64,000 nt of DNA from Mucilaginibacter yixingensis (GTDB lineage Bacteria; Bacteroidota; Bacteroidia; Sphingobacteriales; Sphingobacteriaceae): assembly GCF_041080815.1 (NCBI RefSeq), contig NZ_CP160205.1:558001-622000 (forward strand), read 5' to 3'. The stretch's first letter is position 1. Each line of letters starts with the position of its first letter. The notes beneath the pieces were generated by a model. It was not told the origin of the DNA and did not search any database. It saw only the letters and a program-made list of their open reading frames with translations. The translations under genes were made by a program, and so were the position numbers. Shown piece after piece: positions 24,901-33,654 of the stretch.

Positions 24901-27303
24901 GATAATAAGAGTCTTGTTATCAATAGTGCTATTACAAAGACAGGTTCGCAAACGTTTAGTTTTTCGGTCAATAATGAAGATCTCAATATTAACAATGCGC
25001 TCCAGCCGGGTGGTAAGCTGGATCTGCTAATAATGAAGTATGTCTATACTGATCAATATCCCAGCACCCGGATCATTAATCCCGCTAAAGTAATTAACTC
25101 CGAAAATTATGGCTCTCCGGTCAGGGTGCAAAGTTTGAATGGTAATGTTTTGACGATAAAAGTGGATCCTCAAATGGATTACGATCTAACGACACTCGCT
25201 GGATTTGAATGGGTTAATAGTAATGGACAAACTGGGTCGACACCATTATCTGGTGAGCAAGTGTTATTGGCAGGAGGAAATGTGGCCGCAAAAGGGATCT
25301 CTCTCTTTTATGGGGGCGGTATAAGAGTGAAAAATATAACAGTAGACGATCTAGCAGGTCAGATCAGGAGAACCAATTATGATTATGGCCTATTGGGGAA
25401 TTCGGGGAGTGATATTCCCTCCGGTGTAACATCTTATCAACCGGTAATATTTGATGTCTACAAGTTTCAGACTTTTTTTTACGGTCACGACATGTTCTCC
25501 GATCCATCTTTAGAGCCTGCGCCGTTATATAAGAAGGAACTATATAAAAAGATGAATTCTTTACTGGTCGTTAGTAGAGAAGTTCCTCCTCCTGGGGTAA
25601 TGTATGAAAATGTCACCGTTAGTGATGAGGTACTTTTGCCGGCATCTGGCGGTTCTTCAACTTATCAGCATATTGCTTCAGCAGGAAAGACTACTTATGA
25701 ATACGAAGTATTTAGCCGGGGGATGCTTGGTATCAAGGATTACTATTTCAGCCAATCGACCAACGACAGAAGACTCAATACGTCCATCAAAGATTATACG
25801 GCAAGGATCGGGAATCTGAAACGAATGATCACCTATGACGATAAGGGGAATAAACTGACCGAAAAGATCAATCATTATCTGCATGACGATATCGCCGATA
25901 AATCATTTGATACACAGGTTCAAAGCTACGAGCCCCGCTTGAGCGCTTATAACAATATTGGAGTTATTCAAGAAAGATACGCTGATGCCCGAACCGTTTA
26001 TCAAAGTGGTATAGCTGTCGATAAACGCGTCATGTCGGGAAGAGATGTATTTCCTGCCATCATGACGGGTACGACCCAGATCGATTATAAAAATGGTACC
26101 AAAACTGAGCAGCAAGATTTAAGCTATGATTTTTATTCCGGTGCAATTTTAAAAACCCGAATAACAGACTCTTACGGGAATAAATTTATCAACGAAGTAT
26201 TGCCAGCGTATCATATTTATCCTGCGATGGGACTTAAAACCGCAGATGCTACTAATAAACACATGCTCATCCAACAAGCTGCTAGTACTACCTTTAAAGT
26301 GGACGGCTCGGACCAACATCTTGGAGTGGTGAGCGCGTCAGCCAATACTTGGAGCAATCAATCACAAGTATTGGATCCGGACGGGAATCTGACCAACACA
26401 GGGCAGTCAAATATTTGGAGAATGAAAGCCAGTTATGCTTGGATGCCAAGTGGGACCTCAAGCGATGATCTTTCCCCAACGAACAGTTTTCAAGCATATT
26501 TCGACCCGGGAGGAAGTGGAAACTCTTCTTGGAAAAAGGTCAGCGAACTGACGCTCTATAATGTGTTTTCAAAAGGTCTTGAGCAAACTGACATCAATAA
26601 CAATTACTCTGCGTCAAGGTTGGGCTATAATAATACCAAGGTCATAATGACCGGTAATTTCGCAAAATACAATGAAATAGCATACTCTGGCGCTGAAGAT
26701 GAGTTTAAAAACAATACGGGAGTAACTAGTTTTATTGCACCGGGGGACGGTGTGTTAAATACCGCAGTTGCTCATACCGGTACTAATAGTTTAACGGTAC
26801 ATGGAGGAAATGGAGGTTTTAATTATAGCGTTCCGTTAACTCGTCTAAGTGCCAGAGATTATTATGTGGCGGTTTGGGTCAAGGCCGCTAATGGAAATCA
26901 GAACGATGCAGGTCTCTACTATAAGATCGGTAATGGTGCATCACAAGCTGCTACACTTAACTACAATAAGCAGGCTGCTGGATGGTATTTATTAGAGATG
27001 CGTATCCCCAAAGCTGCCATTGTGGCTGGGACCGGTAATTTACAAGTTGGGTGTGTTAATAATGGAAGCCTGGATCTGTATTTTGACGATTTCCGTTTCC
27101 AGCCCGTTACTGCCGCGGCCAAGGCTTATGTATATGACAAGCATACTGGAGAATTGAGCTATATATTAGACAACAGTAATCTTTACTTGCACTATGAATA
27201 TGATGCGGCAGGTAGACTTACCAAATGTTACAAGGAAGTATTGGGCAAAACCAGTGTGCCGCTTATTAAGTCAATAGTTTACCATTATAGCAAAATGCAA
27301 TAG
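21982..27303 (+). CDS. Large YD-repeat/RHS protein, A component (1773 aa)
   Basis: After an N-terminal hydrophobic signal (ATG 21982 or 22000) comes the SpvB/TcB-like opening (VNPLTGDFTYSMPLLEVPG, then PLALAYHAG, SWVGLGWTLNPGAIAR). An unusual Gly/Ser-rich region at residues about 130-310 alternates hydrophobic and polar residues (VSVNFGLSF; GVGYSLGATAG; GFSVGGASVSV), like membrane β-hairpins. YD-type repeats follow. Near the C-terminus (about 1575-1710) is a jelly-roll, CBM-like domain (TGTNSLTVHGGNGGFNYSVPL ... LYFDDFRF), then KAYVYDKHTGELSYI. There is no RHS core and no toxin end, so this is the front half of a split RHS cage; the B half follows 6 bases later. Confidence 0.8.
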   Translation: MYAFRKMKPGQRKAIAIFFALLIVNQFLFPCVALALTAGPTAPEATNFEPVDTTDMVNPLTGDFTYSMPLLEVPGPEGGYPLALAYHAGIQPNEEASWVGLGWTLNPGAIARNVNGYADDWNSVQGVQRTYWSGGNTKTFGVDVGIGEGPVSVNFGLSFAQDTYKGFGVGYSLGATAGMKNSPFRVGVRVDVTPYGQEYVGTSIGIVSGKTDEGLFASADLGISTNFKSVSAGVSGGINVSDGSTTRSLLGASIGSNGRGTSGGFSVGGASVSVSNANAGKIQTESSGFGFTLPLPGFSVGVSYNYERYWSDETATVSTNGALHNVDPSTLVSSNFFDNNAFDTYRLLNDRQTNIVDNPDPDRIVGGTYPSFDDYVVTAQGLSGNIRPYAFQNILYNQNKKNNQDPQNDVVQNVTNVVNISTKTNYQFRFIKDFSNKYTQDPSYDPSGAVVFDTAPKYGEAANDGGYNSSTNQLEGSRHIEYFTNQEIADAAANPNSTNRVKTLGFLQAHATGFVRNHDGQIGGFMITNESGVTYHYALPAYSSNELVHTEKVDQSGGYRFNDLQKTGAYAYTWYLTAITGPDYVDVDNDGQADNNDWGYWVSFEYGKWTGDYTWRNPSEGFHKDLDNQFQSYSTGKKEVYYLDAAKTRTHTALFVKEIRADGKSLGSNGYDVPTPGRTDVCPRATLRLNNILLLQNDQFTTSTDAIRSASTVYDWSQERPVSGVYDYTHFGHNIIDIHDIEQLSENLNQKCLRRIQFNYDYSLCPGVVNSYDPSGQVYSTSPASIPSDPTKLGKSTLLSVDLQGKGGAETIPPVQFEYDLDPNDVNNTDILIANQPSGRSGTITAGNITNRFQEGDILTFTSNNVKYYCTLLKDTGNGNFNVLYLDKIPTSAVGPLIAYKTKNPPYNKDAFDLWGAYKSDYIGSDNENLSRITTKISNLSADVWSLRKIKSSIGAEINVNYEGDTYNRSVLNDNKSLVINSAITKTGSQTFSFSVNNEDLNINNALQPGGKLDLLIMKYVYTDQYPSTRIINPAKVINSENYGSPVRVQSLNGNVLTIKVDPQMDYDLTTLAGFEWVNSNGQTGSTPLSGEQVLLAGGNVAAKGISLFYGGGIRVKNITVDDLAGQIRRTNYDYGLLGNSGSDIPSGVTSYQPVIFDVYKFQTFFYGHDMFSDPSLEPAPLYKKELYKKMNSLLVVSREVPPPGVMYENVTVSDEVLLPASGGSSTYQHIASAGKTTYEYEVFSRGMLGIKDYYFSQSTNDRRLNTSIKDYTARIGNLKRMITYDDKGNKLTEKINHYLHDDIADKSFDTQVQSYEPRLSAYNNIGVIQERYADARTVYQSGIAVDKRVMSGRDVFPAIMTGTTQIDYKNGTKTEQQDLSYDFYSGAILKTRITDSYGNKFINEVLPAYHIYPAMGLKTADATNKHMLIQQAASTTFKVDGSDQHLGVVSASANTWSNQSQVLDPDGNLTNTGQSNIWRMKASYAWMPSGTSSDDLSPTNSFQAYFDPGGSGNSSWKKVSELTLYNVFSKGLEQTDINNNYSASRLGYNNTKVIMTGNFAKYNEIAYSGAEDEFKNNTGVTSFIAPGDGVLNTAVAHTGTNSLTVHGGNGGFNYSVPLTRLSARDYYVAVWVKAANGNQNDAGLYYKIGNGASQAATLNYNKQAAGWYLLEMRIPKAAIVAGTGNLQVGCVNNGSLDLYFDDFRFQPVTAAAKAYVYDKHTGELSYILDNSNLYLHYEYDAAGRLTKCYKEVLGKTSVPLIKSIVYHYSKMQ

Positions 27304-27309
27304 CAAAAA

Positions 27310-30300
27310 ATGAACATGAGAAAACGAGTTTTAATTATTTGCGTTTTTTTAAGTATAGTTGTTACTGCTACGGCGCAAGACATTCATTCATCGACGGCAG
27401 TAGTATTGCCTTTGCCTGGCGACAATGCTTATGTTGTGTCCAATGGAACAATAAGAAATATATCTAGCGCTCGGTCCGTTGTGCTCGGGCCCGGAACATT
27501 ATTCGAAGAAGGTTCTACTGTTAAAGTAGATATAGATAACACGACAGTTTTACCGCCGCCACCAGACAATCCATCAGCTGACTTGAACCGTAATTGGGTC
27601 ATGACAACCAGCTATGATGAGGACGGACAGGTAGTTGGCGAGTCAAAAGATTTTTACGACAATAATGGCAACTCGATCCAGTCTCAGACGAAAAATCAAA
27701 CTACGGGTCAAGTATTGGCAACTCAGACCCTTTACGACGCAGAAGGAAGGGCCGCGCTTACCACCTTGCCCGCACCAACCAATAATGCTTCTTTTGCTTA
27801 TAAAGAACATTTTGTTCAGAATTCGAGCGGAGGCGATTACGGATATTTGAACTTTGATGGAGATCCATCTAATGTGAGTAGCCGGTATACCAAGGTAAAT
27901 AACCCTGATCCGATCTCTAATACCCAGATCGGCACGCTAGGCTGGTACTATAGTAATAATAATACATTGGAGCCTTTAATACCGGCTACTGGATTCCCTT
28001 ATTCGCGGATAGAGTATGTAAATGATGGTAGTGGGGATCAAAACCGAGCCGCTAGTGCAGGAGAAGGATTAAATATGGGTACAGGCCATGAACTATCCAT
28101 TCGAAGTTTTCCAGTGATATCCGAACTGGATCATTATTTATCCATCCGTAATAAGTATTGTCCGGCGACGCAGATCGGAAGTTATCCATCCGAGATGAGT
28201 GGAGAGGGAATACAACAAATTTCCGTTGACGCGAATGGGAATCAAACACTTAGTATCAGTGACCTTTCCGGTAAACCTTTGATCAGTGGAAGAGCTGATG
28301 AGAACGGATGGTTCAGCGTGGAGAATAATATCACACTGGTGCCTTCAGCAAACGATTTTGAAGTAACCATCAATACCAACAATAAGTCGACCGACGAATT
28401 CTACCATACGAACAGTTTTTCCTTGATCTCTTCGTATAATGTCCATATTACGCGAGACGGTGTCACGGTATATGATGGTTCTGGTAATGATTACTCCTTT
28501 GATAACGTCGCCGATCCTCAATCCAGTGCAGGTTTCACTTATGTGATCAGCTCTACTCAGCCCTTTTATTATACAAAAAAAGCGTTCGTTAGTCCTTTGC
28601 AGAATCCCAATGTGACCTTGGTGGACAATGCGCCGGCAAGATTGAAAGAATCACCTACGACCACGGCACAATACTTTTATATCACAAAATCTCAAAGTAT
28701 CAATATAACAGGGCCTTATCGATTGTTCGATATGCGAACAGGGACAGAGATCACAAGCTCTTTCAATAATGGCAGTGATCTACCGGCCGGCTATTATAAA
28801 GTAATGGTAAAACCCGGCAATGATGGTAATTCGGCTATGGCAAATGTGCAAATGTCTTATATCAATACTTTCGCTGATGTCAGTTACAATTTTTATAATC
28901 AGCTTGGTCAATTGATCTTGAATGTCGCACCGAATGGTGTAAAAGAGTTGATCCTGCATCCTGATAATTATGCGCAGGGAGGAACGGCGCCATTTTCTAC
29001 GGCTAATGAATACGATCTGAAAGGACGCTTGGTCGCATCGACATCTACAGATAACGGCCGTACCGAGTTCATTTACAGTACTGACGGAAGAATTAGATTC
29101 ACTCAAAATGCTGAACAGCGAACTGCACTGTTCGGTGGCCGTTTTTCTTATATTAATTATGACCCTTTAGGGCGCTCAATCGAATCGGGTGAATATACTC
29201 CGCAAAACAGCGGCGATCTGCAGTTCTCTGCCTTAAAGACCAACACAGGATTACAGGATGCTACGGACGATGCGTTGACCGGAGGATTAAGAGGGGATTG
29301 GGTAAAGATGCACTATGATCTGCCTGATAATAGCCATGGACTTAGCGGTTATACACAAAATGAAGGAGCAATGCGAGGGCTGGTCAGTTGGACAGAAAGC
29401 GAAAATAGTAAGACTTGGTATAACTATGACGATCAAGGGCGGGTCAGTTGGTTAATTAAGAAGCAAACTGGTTTGGAGGCGAAAACGGTCAATTATACCT
29501 ATAATGCAAAAGGATCTGTAGCCGTTGTCGATTACCAGCGGGAACATCCGACAGATAGATTTTTACATTATTATGATCATGATAGCGACGGTAGATTGGT
29601 AAATGTTAAAACCAGCCGTGATAACGTCAACTTGATCCAGCACGCGAAATACTATTATTATTTACATGGTCCGTTGAAACGAATTGAATTAGGAGATCAA
29701 TTACAAGGAATAGACTATGTTTATACGCCTCAAGGTTGGCTGAAAAGTGTTAATAACGCTAGTGGGGATAAGGCCAAAGATCCTAACAATGACGGGCTTT
29801 ATAACAGCTTCGCGCCTGATGCTTTTGGGATGCAGATCGAATATTTTTCTCACGACTATCAAAGAGACGGCAGTAATATTGGAAGTATAAACACAGGTCA
29901 AACCTCATATTACAATGGGAATGTAAACGGTATAGCTTGGCGAAGTGCAAAAACTCAGGCAGATGCTGGCAGCACCCCTGGAATTGATGATCCGGCGATG
30001 TATAGTTACAGTTACGATGCTAAATATCAAATGACCCAAGCAGAGTGGGGCTCACCTGATCTTACTAATGGTACATTTAATGTTGCTAGTAGTTTCAAGG
30101 AAAAAAATATCAGCTATGATGCCAATGGTAATATTCTTGGGCTGCAGCGCTATGATAAGAATGGTGCTTTACATGATAATTTTAATAATTATCAATATCA
30201 ACCAGGTACTAATAAGCTGGTTAGTGTAGGTTCTTTATCTGATCCTACTGGATATGCAAGTTATACTTATGACAATGTTGGACAATTAAAAAGTTTAAAA

Positions 30301-31638
30301 CACGGAGACTCGAATCTTTATATCAAGTATAATTCGAAGGGTTTGATGACAGGCGTTTATGACGATGCCGCAATGACACACTCGTTGGTTTCTTATACTT
30401 ATGACGAAATGGGCGACCGTATCAGTCGTACGGATGCCATGAACGGTACTCCGGTAACCACAAATTATGTATATGATGTGATGGGGAATATACTTGCGAT
30501 ATATAACGGGGCGTCGGTGTCGGAAATGCCTGTTTTTGGCTCAGACAGACTCGGTACCTATTATGCTGAAGGTAATAATTATGTTTATGAGCTGAAAGAT
30601 AACGTTGGTAGTGTTCGTGCTGTTATAAATCGGAACAAAAAGGCCGACGGCTCCGTGGATGTAATAAGTTACGATGATTATTACCCCTATGGCGCAGTAG
30701 CACAAAGTGGCGGAAATGGTTACCGTTATCAATATCAGGGCGAGTATGCGGAGAAAGATGCTGTTACTGGCTGGAACAACTTTGATCTGCGGATGTATGA
30801 TGGCATGATAGGGCGTTGGTTAACGATGGACCCGATGGGACAATATCATTCTCCCTATGAGGGAATGGGTAACAATCCAGTTAATAGTTTTGATATCAAT
30901 GGTGGTTGCGATCCATGCAACGTGCCTCCGCCTAACGCACCAAGCAATCCTAAAACGGGTACGTCTTATAGCGATGGAAAAAATACGTATATTTACAGCG
31001 AAGATGCACATGGCTGGACAAAACTGTACGCACCGGGCATTTCTGGCGGCGCGTATGCATATGGGCCTAGGAGCTACTTTAGCGACAACGGTGTGACATC
31101 GAGTTTTGGAAGGGTTGGTGCTAATTTTGGTGTTAATTCAGGAGTGTACTTTGCGAACGGTGATATAGATTTAACTACTTTAGGTGCTGATTTTACCGTG
31201 CAACCGTTTTCTTTCAAAGATGGGTTTGAAGAGTCGATCGATGCCTATGTTTTTAAAGGTAATGCCTCTTTCAGCACCGGTGTGAACGTTAAAGGCTTCA
31301 AAATAACTAATAAAATAACCGGTAAAGTTGAATTCGTGAGTGTAGATGGCAAAATCGCTCTCCTTACGCCAATGAGTAATGACAAGGAGAAAAGAGGTTT
31401 TAATGCTGAGGTTAGCCTTGGAGTGCATGCCGTTAAAGCTGAGATTGGTGGAATGTTAGATATATCAGGATATAAAATAAATTATGTCGCGGGTGCTGAT
31501 GTCGGTGATCATATAGGATTAGGATTTGGAGCATACTATGATAGCAAACAACAAGCTTTCATCATCAAGTTTGAGCAGAATTTAGGTTGGGACGTAGGTG
31601 AAAACTTGGGCGTCGATGTAAAAATACCTTGGAAATGA
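27310..31638 (+). CDS. RHS protein, B component with C-terminal effector domain (1442 aa)
   Basis: The product has a signal peptide (to ATAQD), a DUF6443-like opening (YDEDGQVVGESKDFYDNNGN), about 25 YD repeats, and the RHS core (WNNFDLRMYDGMIGRWLTMD, then NNPVNSFDINGG) near residue 1190. The polymorphic C-terminal domain follows, about 240 residues. It is rich in Gly and alternating strands (GANFGVNSGVYFANGDIDL; AEVSLGVHAVKAEIGGML; HIGLGFGAYYD; LGWDVGENLGVDVKIPWK). This suggests a β-barrel or membrane-inserting fold but matches no toxin I know. A multi-pass membrane protein follows as immunity candidate. It pairs with the A component upstream. Confidence 0.8.
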   Translation: MNMRKRVLIICVFLSIVVTATAQDIHSSTAVVLPLPGDNAYVVSNGTIRNISSARSVVLGPGTLFEEGSTVKVDIDNTTVLPPPPDNPSADLNRNWVMTTSYDEDGQVVGESKDFYDNNGNSIQSQTKNQTTGQVLATQTLYDAEGRAALTTLPAPTNNASFAYKEHFVQNSSGGDYGYLNFDGDPSNVSSRYTKVNNPDPISNTQIGTLGWYYSNNNTLEPLIPATGFPYSRIEYVNDGSGDQNRAASAGEGLNMGTGHELSIRSFPVISELDHYLSIRNKYCPATQIGSYPSEMSGEGIQQISVDANGNQTLSISDLSGKPLISGRADENGWFSVENNITLVPSANDFEVTINTNNKSTDEFYHTNSFSLISSYNVHITRDGVTVYDGSGNDYSFDNVADPQSSAGFTYVISSTQPFYYTKKAFVSPLQNPNVTLVDNAPARLKESPTTTAQYFYITKSQSINITGPYRLFDMRTGTEITSSFNNGSDLPAGYYKVMVKPGNDGNSAMANVQMSYINTFADVSYNFYNQLGQLILNVAPNGVKELILHPDNYAQGGTAPFSTANEYDLKGRLVASTSTDNGRTEFIYSTDGRIRFTQNAEQRTALFGGRFSYINYDPLGRSIESGEYTPQNSGDLQFSALKTNTGLQDATDDALTGGLRGDWVKMHYDLPDNSHGLSGYTQNEGAMRGLVSWTESENSKTWYNYDDQGRVSWLIKKQTGLEAKTVNYTYNAKGSVAVVDYQREHPTDRFLHYYDHDSDGRLVNVKTSRDNVNLIQHAKYYYYLHGPLKRIELGDQLQGIDYVYTPQGWLKSVNNASGDKAKDPNNDGLYNSFAPDAFGMQIEYFSHDYQRDGSNIGSINTGQTSYYNGNVNGIAWRSAKTQADAGSTPGIDDPAMYSYSYDAKYQMTQAEWGSPDLTNGTFNVASSFKEKNISYDANGNILGLQRYDKNGALHDNFNNYQYQPGTNKLVSVGSLSDPTGYASYTYDNVGQLKSLKHGDSNLYIKYNSKGLMTGVYDDAAMTHSLVSYTYDEMGDRISRTDAMNGTPVTTNYVYDVMGNILAIYNGASVSEMPVFGSDRLGTYYAEGNNYVYELKDNVGSVRAVINRNKKADGSVDVISYDDYYPYGAVAQSGGNGYRYQYQGEYAEKDAVTGWNNFDLRMYDGMIGRWLTMDPMGQYHSPYEGMGNNPVNSFDINGGCDPCNVPPPNAPSNPKTGTSYSDGKNTYIYSEDAHGWTKLYAPGISGGAYAYGPRSYFSDNGVTSSFGRVGANFGVNSGVYFANGDIDLTTLGADFTVQPFSFKDGFEESIDAYVFKGNASFSTGVNVKGFKITNKITGKVEFVSVDGKIALLTPMSNDKEKRGFNAEVSLGVHAVKAEIGGMLDISGYKINYVAGADVGDHIGLGFGAYYDSKQQAFIIKFEQNLGWDVGENLGVDVKIPWK

Positions 31639-31685
31639 GTTAACTTAAACTAAAGATATTTTAGAGATTTTATTGGTAAATTATA

Positions 31686-32066
31686 ATGGACTATTTTTAT
31701 ATTGCTTACTTTGCACTAGTAAATTTGATCATCTATCTGAGGCTAAATAGACAAAAGGTGATCGGTAAGAACGTGTTTGGGTTTTTCATAATTATTGTTT
31801 TGATATTTTCCGGATTGCATTTTACAGGCATATCTATTTTGATGGGTTGGCGGTATTATTGGCCATTGATCTTTATGCAAATGGCACCTGTATTAGCGAA
31901 CTTTTGGTTTCGCTATATTGTACTAAATAAGATCGAAAGATTAAATATCGCCGCTTACGGTGGGCTTAAAAATATTAAAAAAGTTTTTTCTATTTTCTTT
32001 TTACACCTGACCTATATAATGGTGTTTTGGGTACAATGCAGTTTGATTCTCGATCCTATAAAATAA
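31686..32066 (+). CDS. Multi-pass membrane protein, immunity candidate
   Basis: The 126-aa protein has four hydrophobic helices (residues 3-19, 27-45, 52-76, 97-117) and short loops. It follows the RHS toxin gene by about 45 bases on the same strand, the usual place of an immunity gene. An integral-membrane immunity protein fits best with an effector that attacks or inserts into the inner membrane. No family is recognised. Confidence 0.55.
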   Translation: MDYFYIAYFALVNLIIYLRLNRQKVIGKNVFGFFIIIVLIFSGLHFTGISILMGWRYYWPLIFMQMAPVLANFWFRYIVLNKIERLNIAAYGGLKNIKKVFSIFFLHLTYIMVFWVQCSLILDPIK

Positions 32067-32075
32067 CATGATCAA

Positions 32076-32431
32076 ATGGCGTTAATATTAATTTTCCTTG
32101 TTTTTTTGATACTCCTAGGCTTTTTTATTTTAACCGTTAAAATTTCAATTAGTAGGCCAAGGGATAAAGCGCAAATTCAAAATGGGATAGCTGCGATTGG
32201 AGAGATATTAGTGTAAATAATACTTTTGTGGAATATGGATCAGGGCTTGATACTCGGCGGGTATTGAATATATTATTAAGAATAAACGACCAGGTTGTTG
32301 GCACAAGAGAAGTGAATGTTGAACAAGCGTTTCGATATCGGTCTACGCCACAAGAAGGGGAGAGGTTTAATATTTTGATCGATGTAAATGACCCCAATAA
32401 GATAGTGATCTTAGAGAAATTAGAAGTGTAA
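32076..32431 (+). pseudogene. Frameshifted small membrane-anchored protein
   Basis: From ATG 32076 a hydrophobic helix (LILIFLVFLILLGFFILTV) is followed by ISRPRDKAQIQNGIAAIGEI, then the frame stops at 32216. Another frame continues at once with SVNNTFVEYGSGLDTRRVLN and ends at 32431 with IVILEKLEV. One missing base near 32208 would give a single protein of about 118 residues. It directly follows the immunity candidate and may be a second or orphan immunity gene. Sequencing error is possible. Confidence 0.5.
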
Positions 32432-32470
32432 TTGTTTATCTCTTACTTTAATTGTAAAACAATGGCGCCG

Positions 32471-32696
32471 TCAAAGTAGTACAGGAGAATAACTACTATG
32501 CATTTGGCCTGATTATGTTGAGCCGCGCGGTGGCTACACAAACTGATACCAATAAAAAGTTATACAACGGTGACGGCGAATGCCAGAATGATTTTGATAA
32601 CCAACTTGACCTGTACCAAACGCTTAATCATTATGTGCCTACAATGTGCCGGAACATCAACAAGATTTTAATTACAGGTCTAATGAAAGTTTTCTA
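32471..32696 (+). pseudogene. Relic of an RHS core end
   Basis: The frame reads VQENNYYAFGLIMLSRAVATQ then TDTNKKLYNGDGECQNDFDN and LDLYQTLN, the words of an RHS core (YYPFGL; KKLYNGDGE; LDLYQTLNR), but it then degenerates and stops. It is the third RHS relic in the window and lies just before the right-hand secretion block. Confidence 0.6.
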
Positions 32697-32720
32697 AATT
32701 AGTGCTGCAATTATTTTGAC

Positions 32721-33146
32721 ATGGAGCCGCCTGAAACCTTATTGAATAAAAAAGTTAAAGCCTATACGCTCACCGAGATTTTGGTGGTACTGGTGATCAT
32801 CGGCATATTGGTGTTACTGGCTTTGCCTAACTTACTCCCGCAGATTACCAAAGCCAAAAGCATGGAGGCCAAGTTGCAACTGGAGCACGTGCAAACACTG
32901 GAGCGCAATTACTTCTACGAGCATTCCAAATATTCGAAAGACTTAACGGAGATTGGGTTCATCCAGGAAAAACTGGTGACCGATGGTGATGGCGGGCATG
33001 CCAACTACCGGATTGAGATCACCAATGTTTCCAGTTCTGGTTTTACCGGTCGCGCTACCTCTGTGGTTGATTTTAACCAAAACGGCGCCTTCAATACCTG
33101 GGAAATTGACCAGGACAAGAACTTAAAAGAAGTTACCCCCGATTAA
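32721..33146 (+). CDS. gspG: Major pseudopilin GspG-like
   Basis: A 141-aa prepilin. The leader ends in KVKAYTLTEILVVLVIIGIL, with the conserved Glu at position 5 after the cleavage point, then LLALPNLLPQITKAKSMEAK, the GspG/PilE helix. The soluble part ends in a β-region (YRIEITNVSSSGFTGRATSV) and DFNQNGAFNTWEIDQD, whose Asp/Asn-rich loop resembles the calcium site of GspG. It is the first gene of the right-hand secretion block, one base before the peptidase. Confidence 0.85.
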   Translation: MEPPETLLNKKVKAYTLTEILVVLVIIGILVLLALPNLLPQITKAKSMEAKLQLEHVQTLERNYFYEHSKYSKDLTEIGFIQEKLVTDGDGGHANYRIEITNVSSSGFTGRATSVVDFNQNGAFNTWEIDQDKNLKEVTPD

Positions 33147-33147
33147 C

Positions 33148-33654
33148 GTGTTGTTAGCCTGTAAATTACTGGTGATGATGCTACTGCTGCTGATCTTTAA
33201 ACAGGATGTAAAAGACAGAATGGTATGGGTATGGGCGTTTCCCTTACTGGCTGTGGCGTTGGCATGGCTTAATTATAGGGAGCAACACATATATGATTTT
33301 CGGCAGTTGGCCGTCAATCTGATCTTTCTCTTTGTCCAACTGGGCTTAGTGTCACTTTACTTTTCGATAAAGAATAAGACCTGGACAAATATTACCAGCG
33401 AATTATTGGGTTGGGGAGATATTCTCTTTTTATGCGCATTGGCTTTTTATTTACCGGTAGTAAATTTCATTGTCTTTTATCTATCGAGCTTGCTATTGAT
33501 CCTTTTGTATTGGGTGTTGCGCAAACCTAATAATCGGCATATTCCTTTGGCTGGATTGCAAGCTTTGCTGTTTGCACTTTTGTTGTGTTCTGGTTGGTTG
33601 GTGCCAGCTCTTAATTTACAACAGACCGACTGGATCTTAAAACTGATGGCATGA
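33148..33654 (+). CDS. gspO: Prepilin peptidase (A24-type, short form)
   Basis: A 168-aa integral membrane protein. The two catalytic Asp residues of A24 peptidases are visible: the first in IFKQDVKDRMV (residue about 19) and the second in GWGDILFLCALAFY (GxGD, residue about 92). At least five membrane helices surround them. The N-terminal methyltransferase half of the classical enzyme is missing, as in short A24A forms. It should process the pilins at 12.9-13.7 and 32.7 kb. GTG 33148 is the start, and its end overlaps gspE by 4 bases. Confidence 0.8.
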   Translation: MLLACKLLVMMLLLLIFKQDVKDRMVWVWAFPLLAVALAWLNYREQHIYDFRQLAVNLIFLFVQLGLVSLYFSIKNKTWTNITSELLGWGDILFLCALAFYLPVVNFIVFYLSSLLLILLYWVLRKPNNRHIPLAGLQALLFALLLCSGWLVPALNLQQTDWILKLMA

